Shown here: in pieces, positions 17,316 to 25,593 of the stretch | Layout of the letters: each line of letters starts with the position of its first letter | Position numbering within the stretch: the stretch's first letter is position 1 | NCBI RefSeq assembly: GCF_036962685.1 | Contig: NZ_JBALOP010000044.1 | Location: forward strand, 49,441-113,440 | From: Ferdinandcohnia sp036962685 | GTDB lineage: Bacteria; Bacillota; Bacilli; Bacillales; Bacillaceae_L | Direction: 5' to 3' | Length of the DNA: 64,000 bases | Translations under genes and position numbers: made by a program | Notes under the pieces: model-generated | Databases searched by the model: none | The model's input: only the letters and a program-made list of their open reading frames with translations | Told to the model about the DNA's origin: nothing

Positions 17316-17864
17316 TCAATGATGCTCGTGTTTAGCTTCCTTTTTCGTCTTTTGAACTGTGCCGAATGGGTGGTTTGGTGGCCCGTAAATGGTATACAAC
17401 TTTAACGGGATGTGACCTGTATTGGTTAAATTATGCCAGGTACCAGCCGGTACGAAAATAGCCGAGTCTTCATTGACCTCGCGCACAAAGTCCAAATGGT
17501 TTTTACTATTCCCCATTTGAACAATGCCATGCCCTTGTTCAATACGCAAGAATTGGTCAACATGCGGATGCATCTCCAGCCCAATATCTTCACCAACATG
17601 GAGACTCATTAAAGTCACCTGCAAGTGGTCACCAGTCCAAATCGCAGTACGATACGTATTGTTTTGTTTTGTAGCTTCATTAATATTGACTACATATGGC
17701 TTTTTCCCATGGTCTCTTAAACTATGTTTTTCTCTTTGATCATAACCCCAATGATTCCATTGATGCATAGGTACATTCATATAATATGGATGATGGTGGT
17801 GATGATGGTAATACGGTTGATGGTGGTGATGGTAATATGGATGCACATAAGGTACATAATACAT
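17316..17864 (-). CDS. Cupin protein with His/Tyr-rich N-terminus
   Basis: 182 residues. The first 45 are almost only His, Tyr and Pro (runs of four and six His), and then a single cupin domain follows: GEDIGLEMHPHVDQFLRIEQG (motif 1 with two His and a Glu-like position) and SAIFVPAGTWHNLTNTG (motif 2). Cupins of this type bind a divalent metal. The poly-His head may bind more metal, or may place the protein on the spore or cell surface. The ATG at 17864 is chosen because GTGGAGG lies 10-11 bases upstream; the frame is open to 17909. Enzyme activity is unknown. Confidence 0.75.
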   Translation of the reverse strand: MYYVPYVHPYYHHHHQPYYHHHHHHPYYMNVPMHQWNHWGYDQREKHSLRDHGKKPYVVNINEATKQNNTYRTAIWTGDHLQVTLMSLHVGEDIGLEMHPHVDQFLRIEQGHGIVQMGNSKNHLDFVREVNEDSAIFVPAGTWHNLTNTGHIPLKLYTIYGPPNHPFGTVQKTKKEAKHEHH

Positions 17865-17969
17865 GTCTTCGGGATCCCTCCACAATTTGATAAAATATCC
17901 TATGCACAATTGATAGGGAAGGTACCTAAATTTTCGTGGGTCAGAGGGTACCTAAGCCGACTTGACTTG

Positions 17970-18083
17970 CTACTTTTTTGTAAATAGTGTGATTAGGAAG
18001 AACACAACGAAACTCACAAGATACACAATCGAACCCAAAATCAAAAACCGCACCCTATTCTTCCTCATTTCCTTCAACGCCAA
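17970..18083 (-). CDS. Possible small membrane peptide
   Basis: An open frame encodes up to 37 residues ending MRKNRVRFLILGSIVYLVSF and a second hydrophobic stretch closing in TKK. It forms one transmembrane helix with positive ends, which is the usual look of real Bacillus micropeptides. Possible starts are the TTG at 18083 or the ATG at 18068. A GGAGG lies about 23 bases upstream of the TTG, too far to be decisive. No family was recognised; coding status is uncertain. Confidence 0.3.
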   Translation of the reverse strand: MALKEMRKNRVRFLILGSIVYLVSFVVFFLITLFTKK

Positions 18084-18274
18084 CTCATCTTCATTCCTCC
18101 AAACTCAGGACAATATGTCCCCACGTGATAGCCTTATTTTATAAACGGTGTGTGAACAGACATTGAACTGGTGATTACAAATAGGGGAGAGGATAACATC
18201 CATTCTGCCCCTAGAGAGCAAAAAACGACACCCACTTAAGGAAGGACACCTACCTTTCATTTCGCCCCAATAAT

Positions 18275-18305
18275 AACAGGGCATCTTATAATGGAATGCC
18301 CTGTT
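18275..18305. terminator. Hairpin downstream of the nagZ-like gene
   Basis: AACAGGGCAT and ATGCCCTGTT are perfect 10-base arms with an 11-base loop. Flanking AT-rich sequence is compatible with termination of the GH3 gene, though no long T run is present. Confidence 0.55.
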
Positions 18306-18393
18306 TAAAACCCTAAAAATTTGTCTTACCTTTACATTTTTGCGTAAAAAATAGAGGCAGCTCTATTCTTGAATAGAACGAACCCCTTCCCTA

Positions 18394-20103
18394 CTATCTA
18401 GAAAGCACTCGTTTGATTGCTTGGTTCAAAGAATCGATTTTCACTGGTTTTACGGGTGAATCACTTAATTTATATTTTTCTTTTAGGTGTAGGATTCTTG
18501 CCACGCTTTCATCGATTCTCTTCTCAGAAATTTCTCCGTTTGCGATTGCATTTTTGATCGCATTTCGGACTTGGACCACTTTGTTATAATCATGTGCGAC
18601 CATGACAATGTCGCTGCCTGCATTTATGGACTGAACCGCTGCCGCACCAATATCATAGTCATTGGTAATTGCTTTCATGAAAAAGTCATCGGTGATAACC
18701 ACACCATTAAAACCTAGTTCATTACGCAGAATATCCGTGATAATTTTTTTTGACATGGACGACGGAAAGGTTTTATCAAGAGCCGGAACTAAAATATGGC
18801 CAATCATCACCATGTCTGCACCATCATTTACAGCGTCTCGAAATGGGATGAGTTCCAGACTTTCAAGCTCGGCACGCGTTTTATTTACCTTAGGCAACTC
18901 TAGATGGGAATCAACTAATGTATCCCCGTGTCCTGGAAAATGCTTGACTGCAGAAACAATTGATTGCGATTGCAGACCTTTCATTGTTTGAATCCCTAGA
19001 ATACTTACTATCTCCGGATCACTGCTAAAAGAACGGTTCCCAATTACAGGGTTATTCGGGTTACTATTAACGTCAAGTACTGGGGCAAAATTTACATTAA
19101 AACCAAATGCATGTAGCTCTTCTCCAAGGACTTTTCCGATTTCAAATGATAGAGTTGGATCATTTATTTTTCCAATATCTAGATTGGTCGGAAAATCAAT
19201 TAATCCTCCTGGCAGCTTCGAGATTCGTCCGCCCTCTTGATCAACACCCAAAAACAAAGGAATATTTCCTTGATTTGCTTGCTTGATTTTATTCAAATAG
19301 GTTACAGTTTGTTTCGGATTTACTAAATTGTCACCATTAAAAATGATACCCCCGATATGGTATTTCGTAACTAAATCATTCATCTTAGAATTCATTTTTG
19401 TTCCTGAAATTCCTGCAAATATCATTTGGCCAATTTTTTCGTCTAAGCTTAGTCCTTCATTCTCATCGGCCGTTTTTTGAATTTCTGTTACAACAGAAAT
19501 ATGATGAACAGTCGGATTAGGCTTTTGCTCAGTCGACCTTGGTAAAATCCACTTCAACTGAAAATCGGGATTCACTTGATAGATTAAGATCATTTGGTTC
19601 ACATTTTCATCTTGATAATACTTAACCTCATCTGGTTCATCCATTATATTTTTTATATCCTCAAAATGAATGGTAGTTAATTCAGAATGGTAAGATCGAA
19701 TATCGAAAGCAAGCTGATCCTTGATTCCTATTGTCACATCATGGTCTGGATAAACCGCGAAATCTCCAATCGTCGTTTCATCAACTGTTTGTGGTTTACC
19801 CCAGTGGCTCTGAATTTCCTCAAATTTCGTCTGTCCGGCTTTAAAAGGAGCATGTGAGACTTGCCCTGTTTTTGCTAATGAAATAATTTCCTCAACCCGC
19901 TCAATGGAATGCATTTCGTCAGAAGGCTGCTCCTGGTCTTCCTTTATTTCATCACTTTCATCTTGCTGAACGGATTCCTCACTAGGAGCAGTCTGTTCAT
20001 TTACTTGACTTTGATCCTTTTTAAAATTGAAATATAGTAGGCCACTCATTAAGACAATGGAAAGTATACCAATCAAACCTATAAGCAATCCCTTTTTGTA
20101 CAT
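18394..20103 (-). CDS. nagZ: Glycoside hydrolase family 3 (NagZ-like) with YjgB-like N-terminal domain
   Basis: 569 residues. An N-terminal membrane anchor (residues 5-26) and an acidic Gln/Glu linker place it outside the cell. Residues about 70-215 resemble the YjgB/DUF4309 domain (IISLAKTGQVSHAPF, WGKPQTVD). From about 220 the GH3 barrel begins (SLDEKIGQMIFAG), with GVDQEGGRISKL, the catalytic loop KHFPGHGDT...DSH, and the nucleophile Asp in GVVITDDFFMKAI. NagZ enzymes release N-acetylglucosamine from muropeptides during cell wall recycling. It is monocistronic. The domain pairing is unusual but both halves read clearly. Confidence 0.88.
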   Translation of the reverse strand: MYKKGLLIGLIGILSIVLMSGLLYFNFKKDQSQVNEQTAPSEESVQQDESDEIKEDQEQPSDEMHSIERVEEIISLAKTGQVSHAPFKAGQTKFEEIQSHWGKPQTVDETTIGDFAVYPDHDVTIGIKDQLAFDIRSYHSELTTIHFEDIKNIMDEPDEVKYYQDENVNQMILIYQVNPDFQLKWILPRSTEQKPNPTVHHISVVTEIQKTADENEGLSLDEKIGQMIFAGISGTKMNSKMNDLVTKYHIGGIIFNGDNLVNPKQTVTYLNKIKQANQGNIPLFLGVDQEGGRISKLPGGLIDFPTNLDIGKINDPTLSFEIGKVLGEELHAFGFNVNFAPVLDVNSNPNNPVIGNRSFSSDPEIVSILGIQTMKGLQSQSIVSAVKHFPGHGDTLVDSHLELPKVNKTRAELESLELIPFRDAVNDGADMVMIGHILVPALDKTFPSSMSKKIITDILRNELGFNGVVITDDFFMKAITNDYDIGAAAVQSINAGSDIVMVAHDYNKVVQVRNAIKNAIANGEISEKRIDESVARILHLKEKYKLSDSPVKPVKIDSLNQAIKRVLSR

Positions 20104-20467
20104 AGGCTACCTCCCCAATTTTTTTCTAATATAAAATTAGACTCCAATTTATCAGAAAACGTTACGTAAGGAACGTTTGAACAATTCTGTCCAACACTCG
20201 TATTCTTTCCAAAATCATAAGATCTACTTAATGCAGATTATAGAAAGTCATTATTACCTCGAAATATGGAAATCGGGATCTTTTGAAAAGCTGATGAGAA
20301 TCGGTATTTACTTGACATGGAATGGGAAAGAGGGACAGGTTCGACGTCCCAAGTACAGTTGTAGGATGGAGGTAGATTCGTGATTTTTTCTATCAATTTA
20401 AAAAGTGAAACCTTTTTTTAGATAAATCGTAATACTAATATAGTTTAATTTTTTTGAGGTGCAGCCA
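20104..20467. other. Intergenic region before the DUF4177 gene
   Basis: A 68-codon frame at 20177-20383 is present but looks spurious: its end runs through a dispersed GGGACAGGTTCGACGTCCC element at 20332-20351 and no ribosome site precedes it. Promoters for nagZ (minus) and the DUF4177 gene (plus) must be here. Confidence 0.5.
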
Positions 20468-20656
20468 ATGTATGAATACAAATTTATTAAGTTAGTTGTA
20501 AAAGGAATTCTGGAATCTAAGCCTGAGCAAGATTATCATGAGATTATTCATGAACATGCAAAAGATGGATGGAGACTTGTACAGGTACTAACTCCCCCAA
20601 CCGGCCCTTCAGGTGCTGCAACATATTTCGAACTAATTTTTGAGAAACACGTTTAA
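20468..20656 (+). CDS. DUF4177 family small protein
   Basis: 62 residues: MYEYKFIKLVVKG, then DYHEIIHEHAKDGWRLVQVL and a Gly/Pro turn before ATYFELIFEKHV. This pattern (YEY.FV, AkdGWrLvqi, yEliFEk) is diagnostic of DUF4177, a small cytoplasmic beta-alpha fold of unknown function. GAGGTG lies 6 bases before the ATG at 20468; the frame also reads from a GTG at 20459 that is part of the ribosome site. Confidence 0.85.
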   Translation: MYEYKFIKLVVKGILESKPEQDYHEIIHEHAKDGWRLVQVLTPPTGPSGAATYFELIFEKHV

Positions 20657-20684
20657 AAAGCATGGTCTGAACCATGCCTTTTTC
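20656..20684. terminator. Bidirectional terminator
   Basis: AAAAAGCATGGT and ACCATGCCTTTTT flank a CTGA loop. With A and T runs on both sides it can end both the DUF4177 gene and the convergent coaA gene. Confidence 0.85.
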
Positions 20685-20720
20685 TGTATAATAAACCGAA
20701 GTCTCGGACAGGGAACCATT

Positions 20721-21650
20721 CTAAAATTTCTTCAGATAGACTTTCTCCATTAAGTGCTCCCGGCCTTTTTTTAGTACGATTTTGGCCCGGCGACGTGTAG
20801 GCAGGATGTTTTCCCGTAAATTTTTTGCATTGATTTCTTCCCAGATATCGGTTGCTGTTTGGATAGCTTCGTCCTGTGACAAAGTCGTGTAACGGTGGAA
20901 ATACGACATTGGATTCTGGAAAGCTGTTTTTTGCAGCATCAGAAATCGTTCAATGTACCATTTCTTAATATTCCGCACATCCGCATCAATGTAAATGGAA
21001 AAATCGAAAAAGTCACTGACGAATACAGAATGGGATTTGCTGACTTGCAGGACGTTAATCCCTTCCACAATTAAAATATCTGGTTGATTAATCACTTCAA
21101 CTTTATCTTTCAATACATCATACGTTAAATGGGAGTACAGCGGTGCTTCCACTTTCGGTTTGCCGGATTTCACTTTCATCATAAATTGTATTAATTTTTG
21201 AGTATCATAGCTTTCGGGAAACCCTTTTCGACTCATAAGTCCCTTACTTTCTAAGGTCGCATTTGGATATAAGAATCCATCGGTTGTAACTAATCCTACT
21301 TTTTTATGGCTATCCCACCGCGATAATAGAGTTTGAAGTACTCTTGCTGCGGTACTCTTGCCAACTGCAACACTTCCCGCAATACCAATAATATATGGAA
21401 CCTTTTTAGCTTTATAGTCTAAAAAGGAATTGGTTACCCCTTCTAGCTTTTGCGAAGCTTCCACTTTTAAATTAATTAAACGAGTCAATGGTAGATAGAT
21501 TTCTTCTACTTCTTGAAGTGAAATTTCATCATTTATACCTTTAATGCTCTCAAGCTCTTCGGCAGTCAACAATAACGGAGTTTTATTGCGCAATTCCGCC
21601 CACTTGTCTCTATTAAATTCAATATAGTTTGTTAACGGATTCATATTCAT
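20721..21650 (-). CDS. coaA: Type I pantothenate kinase
   Basis: 309 residues. It phosphorylates pantothenate, the first step of coenzyme A synthesis, in the cytoplasm. The P-loop GIAGSVAVGKSTAAR lies near residue 90. Other family marks are the N-terminal YIEFNRDKWAELR, VTTDGFLYPNATLESKGLM, FPESYDTQKLIQF, ILIVEGINVLQV, and the C-terminal RANLRENILPTRRRAKIVL-like segment (KNLRENILPTRRRAKIVL). It is monocistronic and convergent with the DUF4177 gene. Confidence 0.97.
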   Translation of the reverse strand: MNMNPLTNYIEFNRDKWAELRNKTPLLLTAEELESIKGINDEISLQEVEEIYLPLTRLINLKVEASQKLEGVTNSFLDYKAKKVPYIIGIAGSVAVGKSTAARVLQTLLSRWDSHKKVGLVTTDGFLYPNATLESKGLMSRKGFPESYDTQKLIQFMMKVKSGKPKVEAPLYSHLTYDVLKDKVEVINQPDILIVEGINVLQVSKSHSVFVSDFFDFSIYIDADVRNIKKWYIERFLMLQKTAFQNPMSYFHRYTTLSQDEAIQTATDIWEEINAKNLRENILPTRRRAKIVLKKGREHLMEKVYLKKF

Positions 21651-21706
21651 TACCTCAAATTTAGATTCACTTCATTTTATCAAATTGTAGTTAGTTTGAG
21701 TACCTT

Positions 21707-22326
21707 TTAAAAAGAATGAGTCGCGTTCGACACCTGCATAATTCTCTTCATTCTATTATTTACAACCTGAATAATTTTACCTAATAACAATGCGATAACT
21801 AAAGTACCAAGCCCTACAGGACCTCCTAAAACAAACCCGAGGAAGGCACCTGTAATTTCAATGCCCATTCTCACGCTATTGAAACTCAAGCTGAACCGAC
21901 TGCTTATCGCCACCATCATTCCATCAATTGGCGTCTTAGGCAAATTCGCCTCCATATAAATGCCAATCCCGATTCCCGCAAACACGAGTCCAATTGCGAA
22001 ACTGACAACCTGTAGCTCCCAAGACGATGAAAAATCGACATTCCCTAAAACAATATAAAACCAAACATCTACAAAAACACTCCGAATGAAGATTGGAATA
22101 ACCGATTCAATTCGCAGTCTCGTCTTTTCAAGAATCCAAGTAATCACTGTAAAAGTGGCCTGAGATAAAAAATTGACCATGTTCCAATCGTCAATCCTAA
22201 CTGATCGGTCAACCCTACAGCCACCGTATCCCATGGTCCTGCCCCGATTAATGAGCGAATAATTAAAGCAATCCCTAGAGCAGTAAGGGCGAGTCCCCCG
22301 AAATAAATACCAATGCGTTTTGCCAT
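21707..22326 (-). pseudogene. yczE: YczE/YitT-type membrane protein, frameshifted
   Basis: The gene reads MAKRIGIYFGGLALTALG from the ATG at 22326 (GAGGTG upstream) to GTWSIF, then hits a stop within 9 codons. The continuation, LSQATFTVITWILEKTR, is in another frame and runs to a stop at 21707. One base missing from the run of six A at 22167-22172 (plus strand) would restore a protein of about 207 residues with five to six helices, close to YczE length. YczE is a membrane protein whose loss in Bacillus affects secondary metabolite production. This may be a recent mutation or a homopolymer sequencing error. Confidence 0.8.
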
Positions 22327-22396
22327 GTTGCACCTCAATGCGTAAAATTCTAAATAATTATTCAATTATAACACTTTTACAGAAGAAAAATACTGC

Positions 22397-22434
22397 AAAA
22401 AAAAATAGGCTTCTGCCCCCTAAGGACAGATGCC
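22397..22434 (-). terminator. xylAB operon terminator
   Basis: On the minus strand AGGCATCTG pairs with CAGAAGCCT (one mismatch) around an 11-base loop and is followed by ATTTTTTTTT, just after the xylB stop. Confidence 0.85.
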
Positions 22435-22445
22435 TGTGTTGAAGT

Positions 22446-23945
22446 TTACTTTCTAAACTCTCTCAATTGCTCATTTAATGTCTTTGTTTGTATATAAATC
22501 TGTTGGTAAATTGTAAATAGCTTCTTATATACCTCCACATTTTCCGGAATTGGTTCATATGTTTTGGAGGTTTGAAGGAAAGCACCAGCACAGTTTTTTA
22601 ATGATGTGAACCAACCACAGCCATATGCCGCAAGCATCGCTGCTCCCATCCCAGGACCTTGTTCGGAAGTTAATTTTTCTATTTTTGCATTAAAAATATC
22701 AGCCTGCATTTGCAGCCACGTTTCGTTTTTCGCACCGCCACCGATTGAAATAATGGTGTCAATTGTTTTTCCACTATTTCTAAAGATCTCGATTGATTCG
22801 TTTAATGAAAACGTAATGCCTTCAAGGACTGCACGTACAAAATGTTTTCGTTCATGAGCTGCATCCATACCAATGAAGCTACCGCGAATGTTGGAATCAG
22901 CATGTGGAGTCCGCTCCCCAACAAGATATGGGGTGAATAAAAGTCCATTGCTACCTGCAGGTACTTCATCGATACCATCTAACAATTGATCAAAGGCTTC
23001 TTCTTTTGCAAACGTATCCTTAAACCAGCTTAAGCTATAGCCTGCCGCAAGTGTAACGCCCATCGTATAATACGTATTTTCTTCACCATGATTAAAATAG
23101 TGAACCTTACCTTCAAAATCAAGATCGTTCCGATCTTCATATGACAACACAACGCCTGAGGTTCCGATGCTGCAAAGTGTTTTTCCTTCAGATAAAATGC
23201 CTGAACCAATGGCACCACAAGCATTATCAGCACCTCCAGCAAACACCTTCGTTTCACTAGAAAGACCAGTCATATCCGCAAATTCAGGTGTAACTGTGCC
23301 AACAAGCGCATGGGACTCCACAAGTGGTGGACAGAATTCAGATGTAAGTCCAAAAGTCTCTAATACATCCTGACTCCATTCACGTTTTGCCACATTTAGC
23401 ATCAATGTTCCAGCTGCATCCGAATACTCCATATGAATAGCACCCGTAATTCGATAGCGTAAATAATCCTTCGGAAGCATGAATACGCTTGAGCGTTCGA
23501 ACACTTCAGGCTCATTTTCTTTTACCCAAAGGATTTTTGGCAATGTAAAACCTTCTAAAGCAGGGTTTTTTGTGACCTCTAAAAGACGTTCCTTACCAAA
23601 AGTCTCATAGATTTCCTCACATTGTTTTGTGGTTCTTGTGTCATTCCATAGAATGGCGTTTCGTAATACCTGGTTTTCTTTATCTAGCAGAACAAGTCCG
23701 TGCATTTGTCCGGAAAAACTGATGCCTTCTATGTCTTTGACATCCCCATCAAATTGCTCAATTAGTTCCTTAAGACCCGCTGTTGTTTTTTCAACCCATT
23801 CTTCTGGATTTTGTTCACTATAACCTGATTTTTCAATAATGAGAGGATATGATTTTGATACCTCGGCTGCCACTTCCCCTTTTTGATTCACAAGCAAAAT
23901 CTTTACCGCACTGGTCCCAAGGTCCACACCGACTACATATTTCAT
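22446..23945 (-). CDS. xylB: Xylulokinase
   Basis: About 499 residues of the FGGY sugar kinase family; phosphorylates D-xylulose to xylulose 5-phosphate. Visible marks are the ATP-site VVGVDLGTSAVKILL, the substrate loop ISFSGQMHGLVLLD, ILWNDTRT, the hinge GGADNACGAIGSG, SIGTSGVVLSY, YLVGERTPHADSNIRG and SIGGGAKNETWLQMQADI. The ATG at 23945 is chosen with AAAGGA 9-13 bases upstream; the ATG at 23954 would lie on top of it. It follows xylA by 64 bases in the same operon. Confidence 0.96.
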   Translation of the reverse strand: MKYVVGVDLGTSAVKILLVNQKGEVAAEVSKSYPLIIEKSGYSEQNPEEWVEKTTAGLKELIEQFDGDVKDIEGISFSGQMHGLVLLDKENQVLRNAILWNDTRTTKQCEEIYETFGKERLLEVTKNPALEGFTLPKILWVKENEPEVFERSSVFMLPKDYLRYRITGAIHMEYSDAAGTLMLNVAKREWSQDVLETFGLTSEFCPPLVESHALVGTVTPEFADMTGLSSETKVFAGGADNACGAIGSGILSEGKTLCSIGTSGVVLSYEDRNDLDFEGKVHYFNHGEENTYYTMGVTLAAGYSLSWFKDTFAKEEAFDQLLDGIDEVPAGSNGLLFTPYLVGERTPHADSNIRGSFIGMDAAHERKHFVRAVLEGITFSLNESIEIFRNSGKTIDTIISIGGGAKNETWLQMQADIFNAKIEKLTSEQGPGMGAAMLAAYGCGWFTSLKNCAGAFLQTSKTYEPIPENVEVYKKLFTIYQQIYIQTKTLNEQLREFRK

Positions 23946-24009
23946 CCGTATCATCCTTTTCTATAAAAATGTGCTGGAGTCGCGGACGCCCAGCACATTC
24001 CTTAATGTA

Positions 24010-25326
24010 TTAAAGTGTTTCTAATAGATATTGGTTAATTAACGCTTTTAGACGCTCAGTTCTACCTGATGTATTTTTAATTTCTGTTAACTGATGTGCA
24101 TATGCTTCAAGCTCACGGAAGTTTGTTCTTCCTTCAACGATGTCTAAGCCGATGCCCTTCGTATAACTGCTGTAGCGTTCTTCTATAAAGCCAACAAGTA
24201 CTTTATCTTCAATTAGTTTATTTGCTACTTTTAAGCCAATTGCAAATGCGTCCATACCTGCAATATGTGCATGGAATAGGTCATCTGTATCAAATGAACC
24301 TCTTCTTACCTTCGCATCGAAGTTTAGACCGCCCTTACCAAGTCCACCATTTTTTAGGATTTCATACATTGCTAATGTATTTGTGTATAAATCTGTTGGG
24401 AACTCATCCGTATCCCAGCCAAGTAATGTATCCCCTTGGTTTGCATCAACTGAACCAAGCATACCATTAATACGAGCTGTTCTTAATTCATGCTCAAATG
24501 TGTGACCAGCAAGTGTCGCATGGTTTGCTTCTATATTAAACTTGAAGTAATCTGTTAAATCATATTTTTGTAAAAATGCTAGGCCAGTTGCTACATCAAA
24601 ATCATATTGATGTTTTGTTGGCTCTTTTGGTTTTGGCTCGATCAAGAATGGAACATTTAATCCAATTTCCTTTGCATACTCAACTGCCATGTGGAAGAAA
24701 CGAGCTAAGTTGTCCATTTCAAGTTTCATATCTGTGTTGAGTAGTGTTTCATAACCTTCACGTCCACCCCAGAACACATAGTTTTCAGCACCAAGCTCTT
24801 TCGCTACTTCTAAGCCTTTTTTCACTTTTGCTGCAGAATAAGCAAATACATCTGCATTTGGAGAAGTAGCAGCACCATGAGTATAGCGTGGATTTGTAAA
24901 CATGTTTGCTGTATTCCAAAGTAGCTTAACTTTGCTTGTTTTCATATAATCTTTAATCATCGCTACAATGACATCAAGATTTTCGTTCGTTTCCTTTAAT
25001 GTGCTTCCTTCTGGTGAAACATCAACATCATGGAAAGCAAAGAATGGAACATTTAATTTTTCAAAAAGCTCAAATGACGCTTCAACGCGTGCTTTTGCTA
25101 AATCTAGTCCTTTAAGGTTATCCCATGGACGGAGTGCAGTTCCAACTCCAAAGGGATCTGACCCATTTGCAGTAAATGTGTGCCAGTATGCAACAGAGAA
25201 ACGAAGAAGCTCCTCCATTGTCTTGCCATTGATTGTTTCTTCTGGATTGTAGTATTTAAATGCAAAAGGATTTGTTGATTTTGCTCCCTCATATTGAATT
25301 TTATTAATCGATTCGAAATAAGCCAT
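24010..25326 (-). CDS. xylA: Xylose isomerase
   Basis: 438 residues, a class II xylose isomerase converting D-xylose to D-xylulose with Mg/Mn/Co. Family motifs include FAFHDVDVSPEG (catalytic His), LLWNTANMFTNPRY, YVFWGGREGYETLLNTD, FLIEPKPKEPTKHQYDFD (metal Glu and catalytic Lys), FNIEANHATLAGHTFEHE and SVDANQGD. The ATG at 25326 has a perfect AGGAGG 7 bases upstream; the longer frame to 25374 is not used. First gene of xylAB, driven by the promoter at 25405-25433 under a XylR site. Confidence 0.98.
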   Translation of the reverse strand: MAYFESINKIQYEGAKSTNPFAFKYYNPEETINGKTMEELLRFSVAYWHTFTANGSDPFGVGTALRPWDNLKGLDLAKARVEASFELFEKLNVPFFAFHDVDVSPEGSTLKETNENLDVIVAMIKDYMKTSKVKLLWNTANMFTNPRYTHGAATSPNADVFAYSAAKVKKGLEVAKELGAENYVFWGGREGYETLLNTDMKLEMDNLARFFHMAVEYAKEIGLNVPFLIEPKPKEPTKHQYDFDVATGLAFLQKYDLTDYFKFNIEANHATLAGHTFEHELRTARINGMLGSVDANQGDTLLGWDTDEFPTDLYTNTLAMYEILKNGGLGKGGLNFDAKVRRGSFDTDDLFHAHIAGMDAFAIGLKVANKLIEDKVLVGFIEERYSSYTKGIGLDIVEGRTNFRELEAYAHQLTEIKNTSGRTERLKALINQYLLETL

Positions 25327-25349
25327 TGGTGTTCCTCCTAGTGATTTTG

Positions 25350-25363
25350 TGTAAATGCTTTCA
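25350..25363. promoter_or_regulatory. Candidate cre site in the xylA leader
   Basis: TGTAAATGCTTTCA reads on the minus strand as TGAAAGCATTTACA, one position (CG to CA) from the CcpA cre consensus. It lies between the xylA promoter and start codon, so carbon catabolite repression by roadblock is plausible. Identified by eye only. Confidence 0.45.
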
Positions 25364-25404
25364 AGACTATTCAAGCTTAAAACCTATAAGCTTCTTATAC
25401 TAAA

Positions 25405-25449
25405 ATTATAGCACTGGCTACTATGTTTGTCTATACAATAAACTAAGTA
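25405..25449 (-). promoter_or_regulatory. xylA promoter and XylR operator
   Basis: On the minus strand TAGACA (25433-25428), a 17-base spacer and TATAAT (25410-25405) form a sigma-A promoter. An imperfect palindrome, CTTAGTTTATTG...GACAAACATAG, covers the -35 at about 25422-25447 and aligns base for base in spacing with the perfect palindrome at 33954-33986. This is the expected place for XylR to repress xylAB. Confidence 0.75.
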
Positions 25450-25593
25450 TCTATAAAAATATTTATTTATTGTGTTTTACACTTATCTAAACTATCCCTC
25501 ACCCCTTTATTACAACAAGTTTCATGTTCGTATATCCATCATACTAAGTTTGTGGTAAAATAAATACAATACCATATAAGGAGTTTTTTTTCA

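Larger units (their letters stand above)
17865..18393. other. Intergenic region between cupin and nagZ-like genes
   Basis: It holds a possible 32-37 residue membrane peptide gene on the minus strand (17970-18083) and a hairpin at 18275-18305. The remainder shows no recognisable gene or regulatory motif. Confidence 0.6.

Noticed and set aside
17724..17987. Met/Ile-rich plus-strand ORF opposite the cupin gene
   Set aside because: Antisense of the His-codon repeats (CAT/CAC read as ATG), a known artefact.
20177..20383. 68-residue ORF upstream of the DUF4177 gene
   Set aside because: No ribosome site, its end is made of a dispersed GGGACAGG element, and the sequence resembles no protein family; kept only as intergenic.
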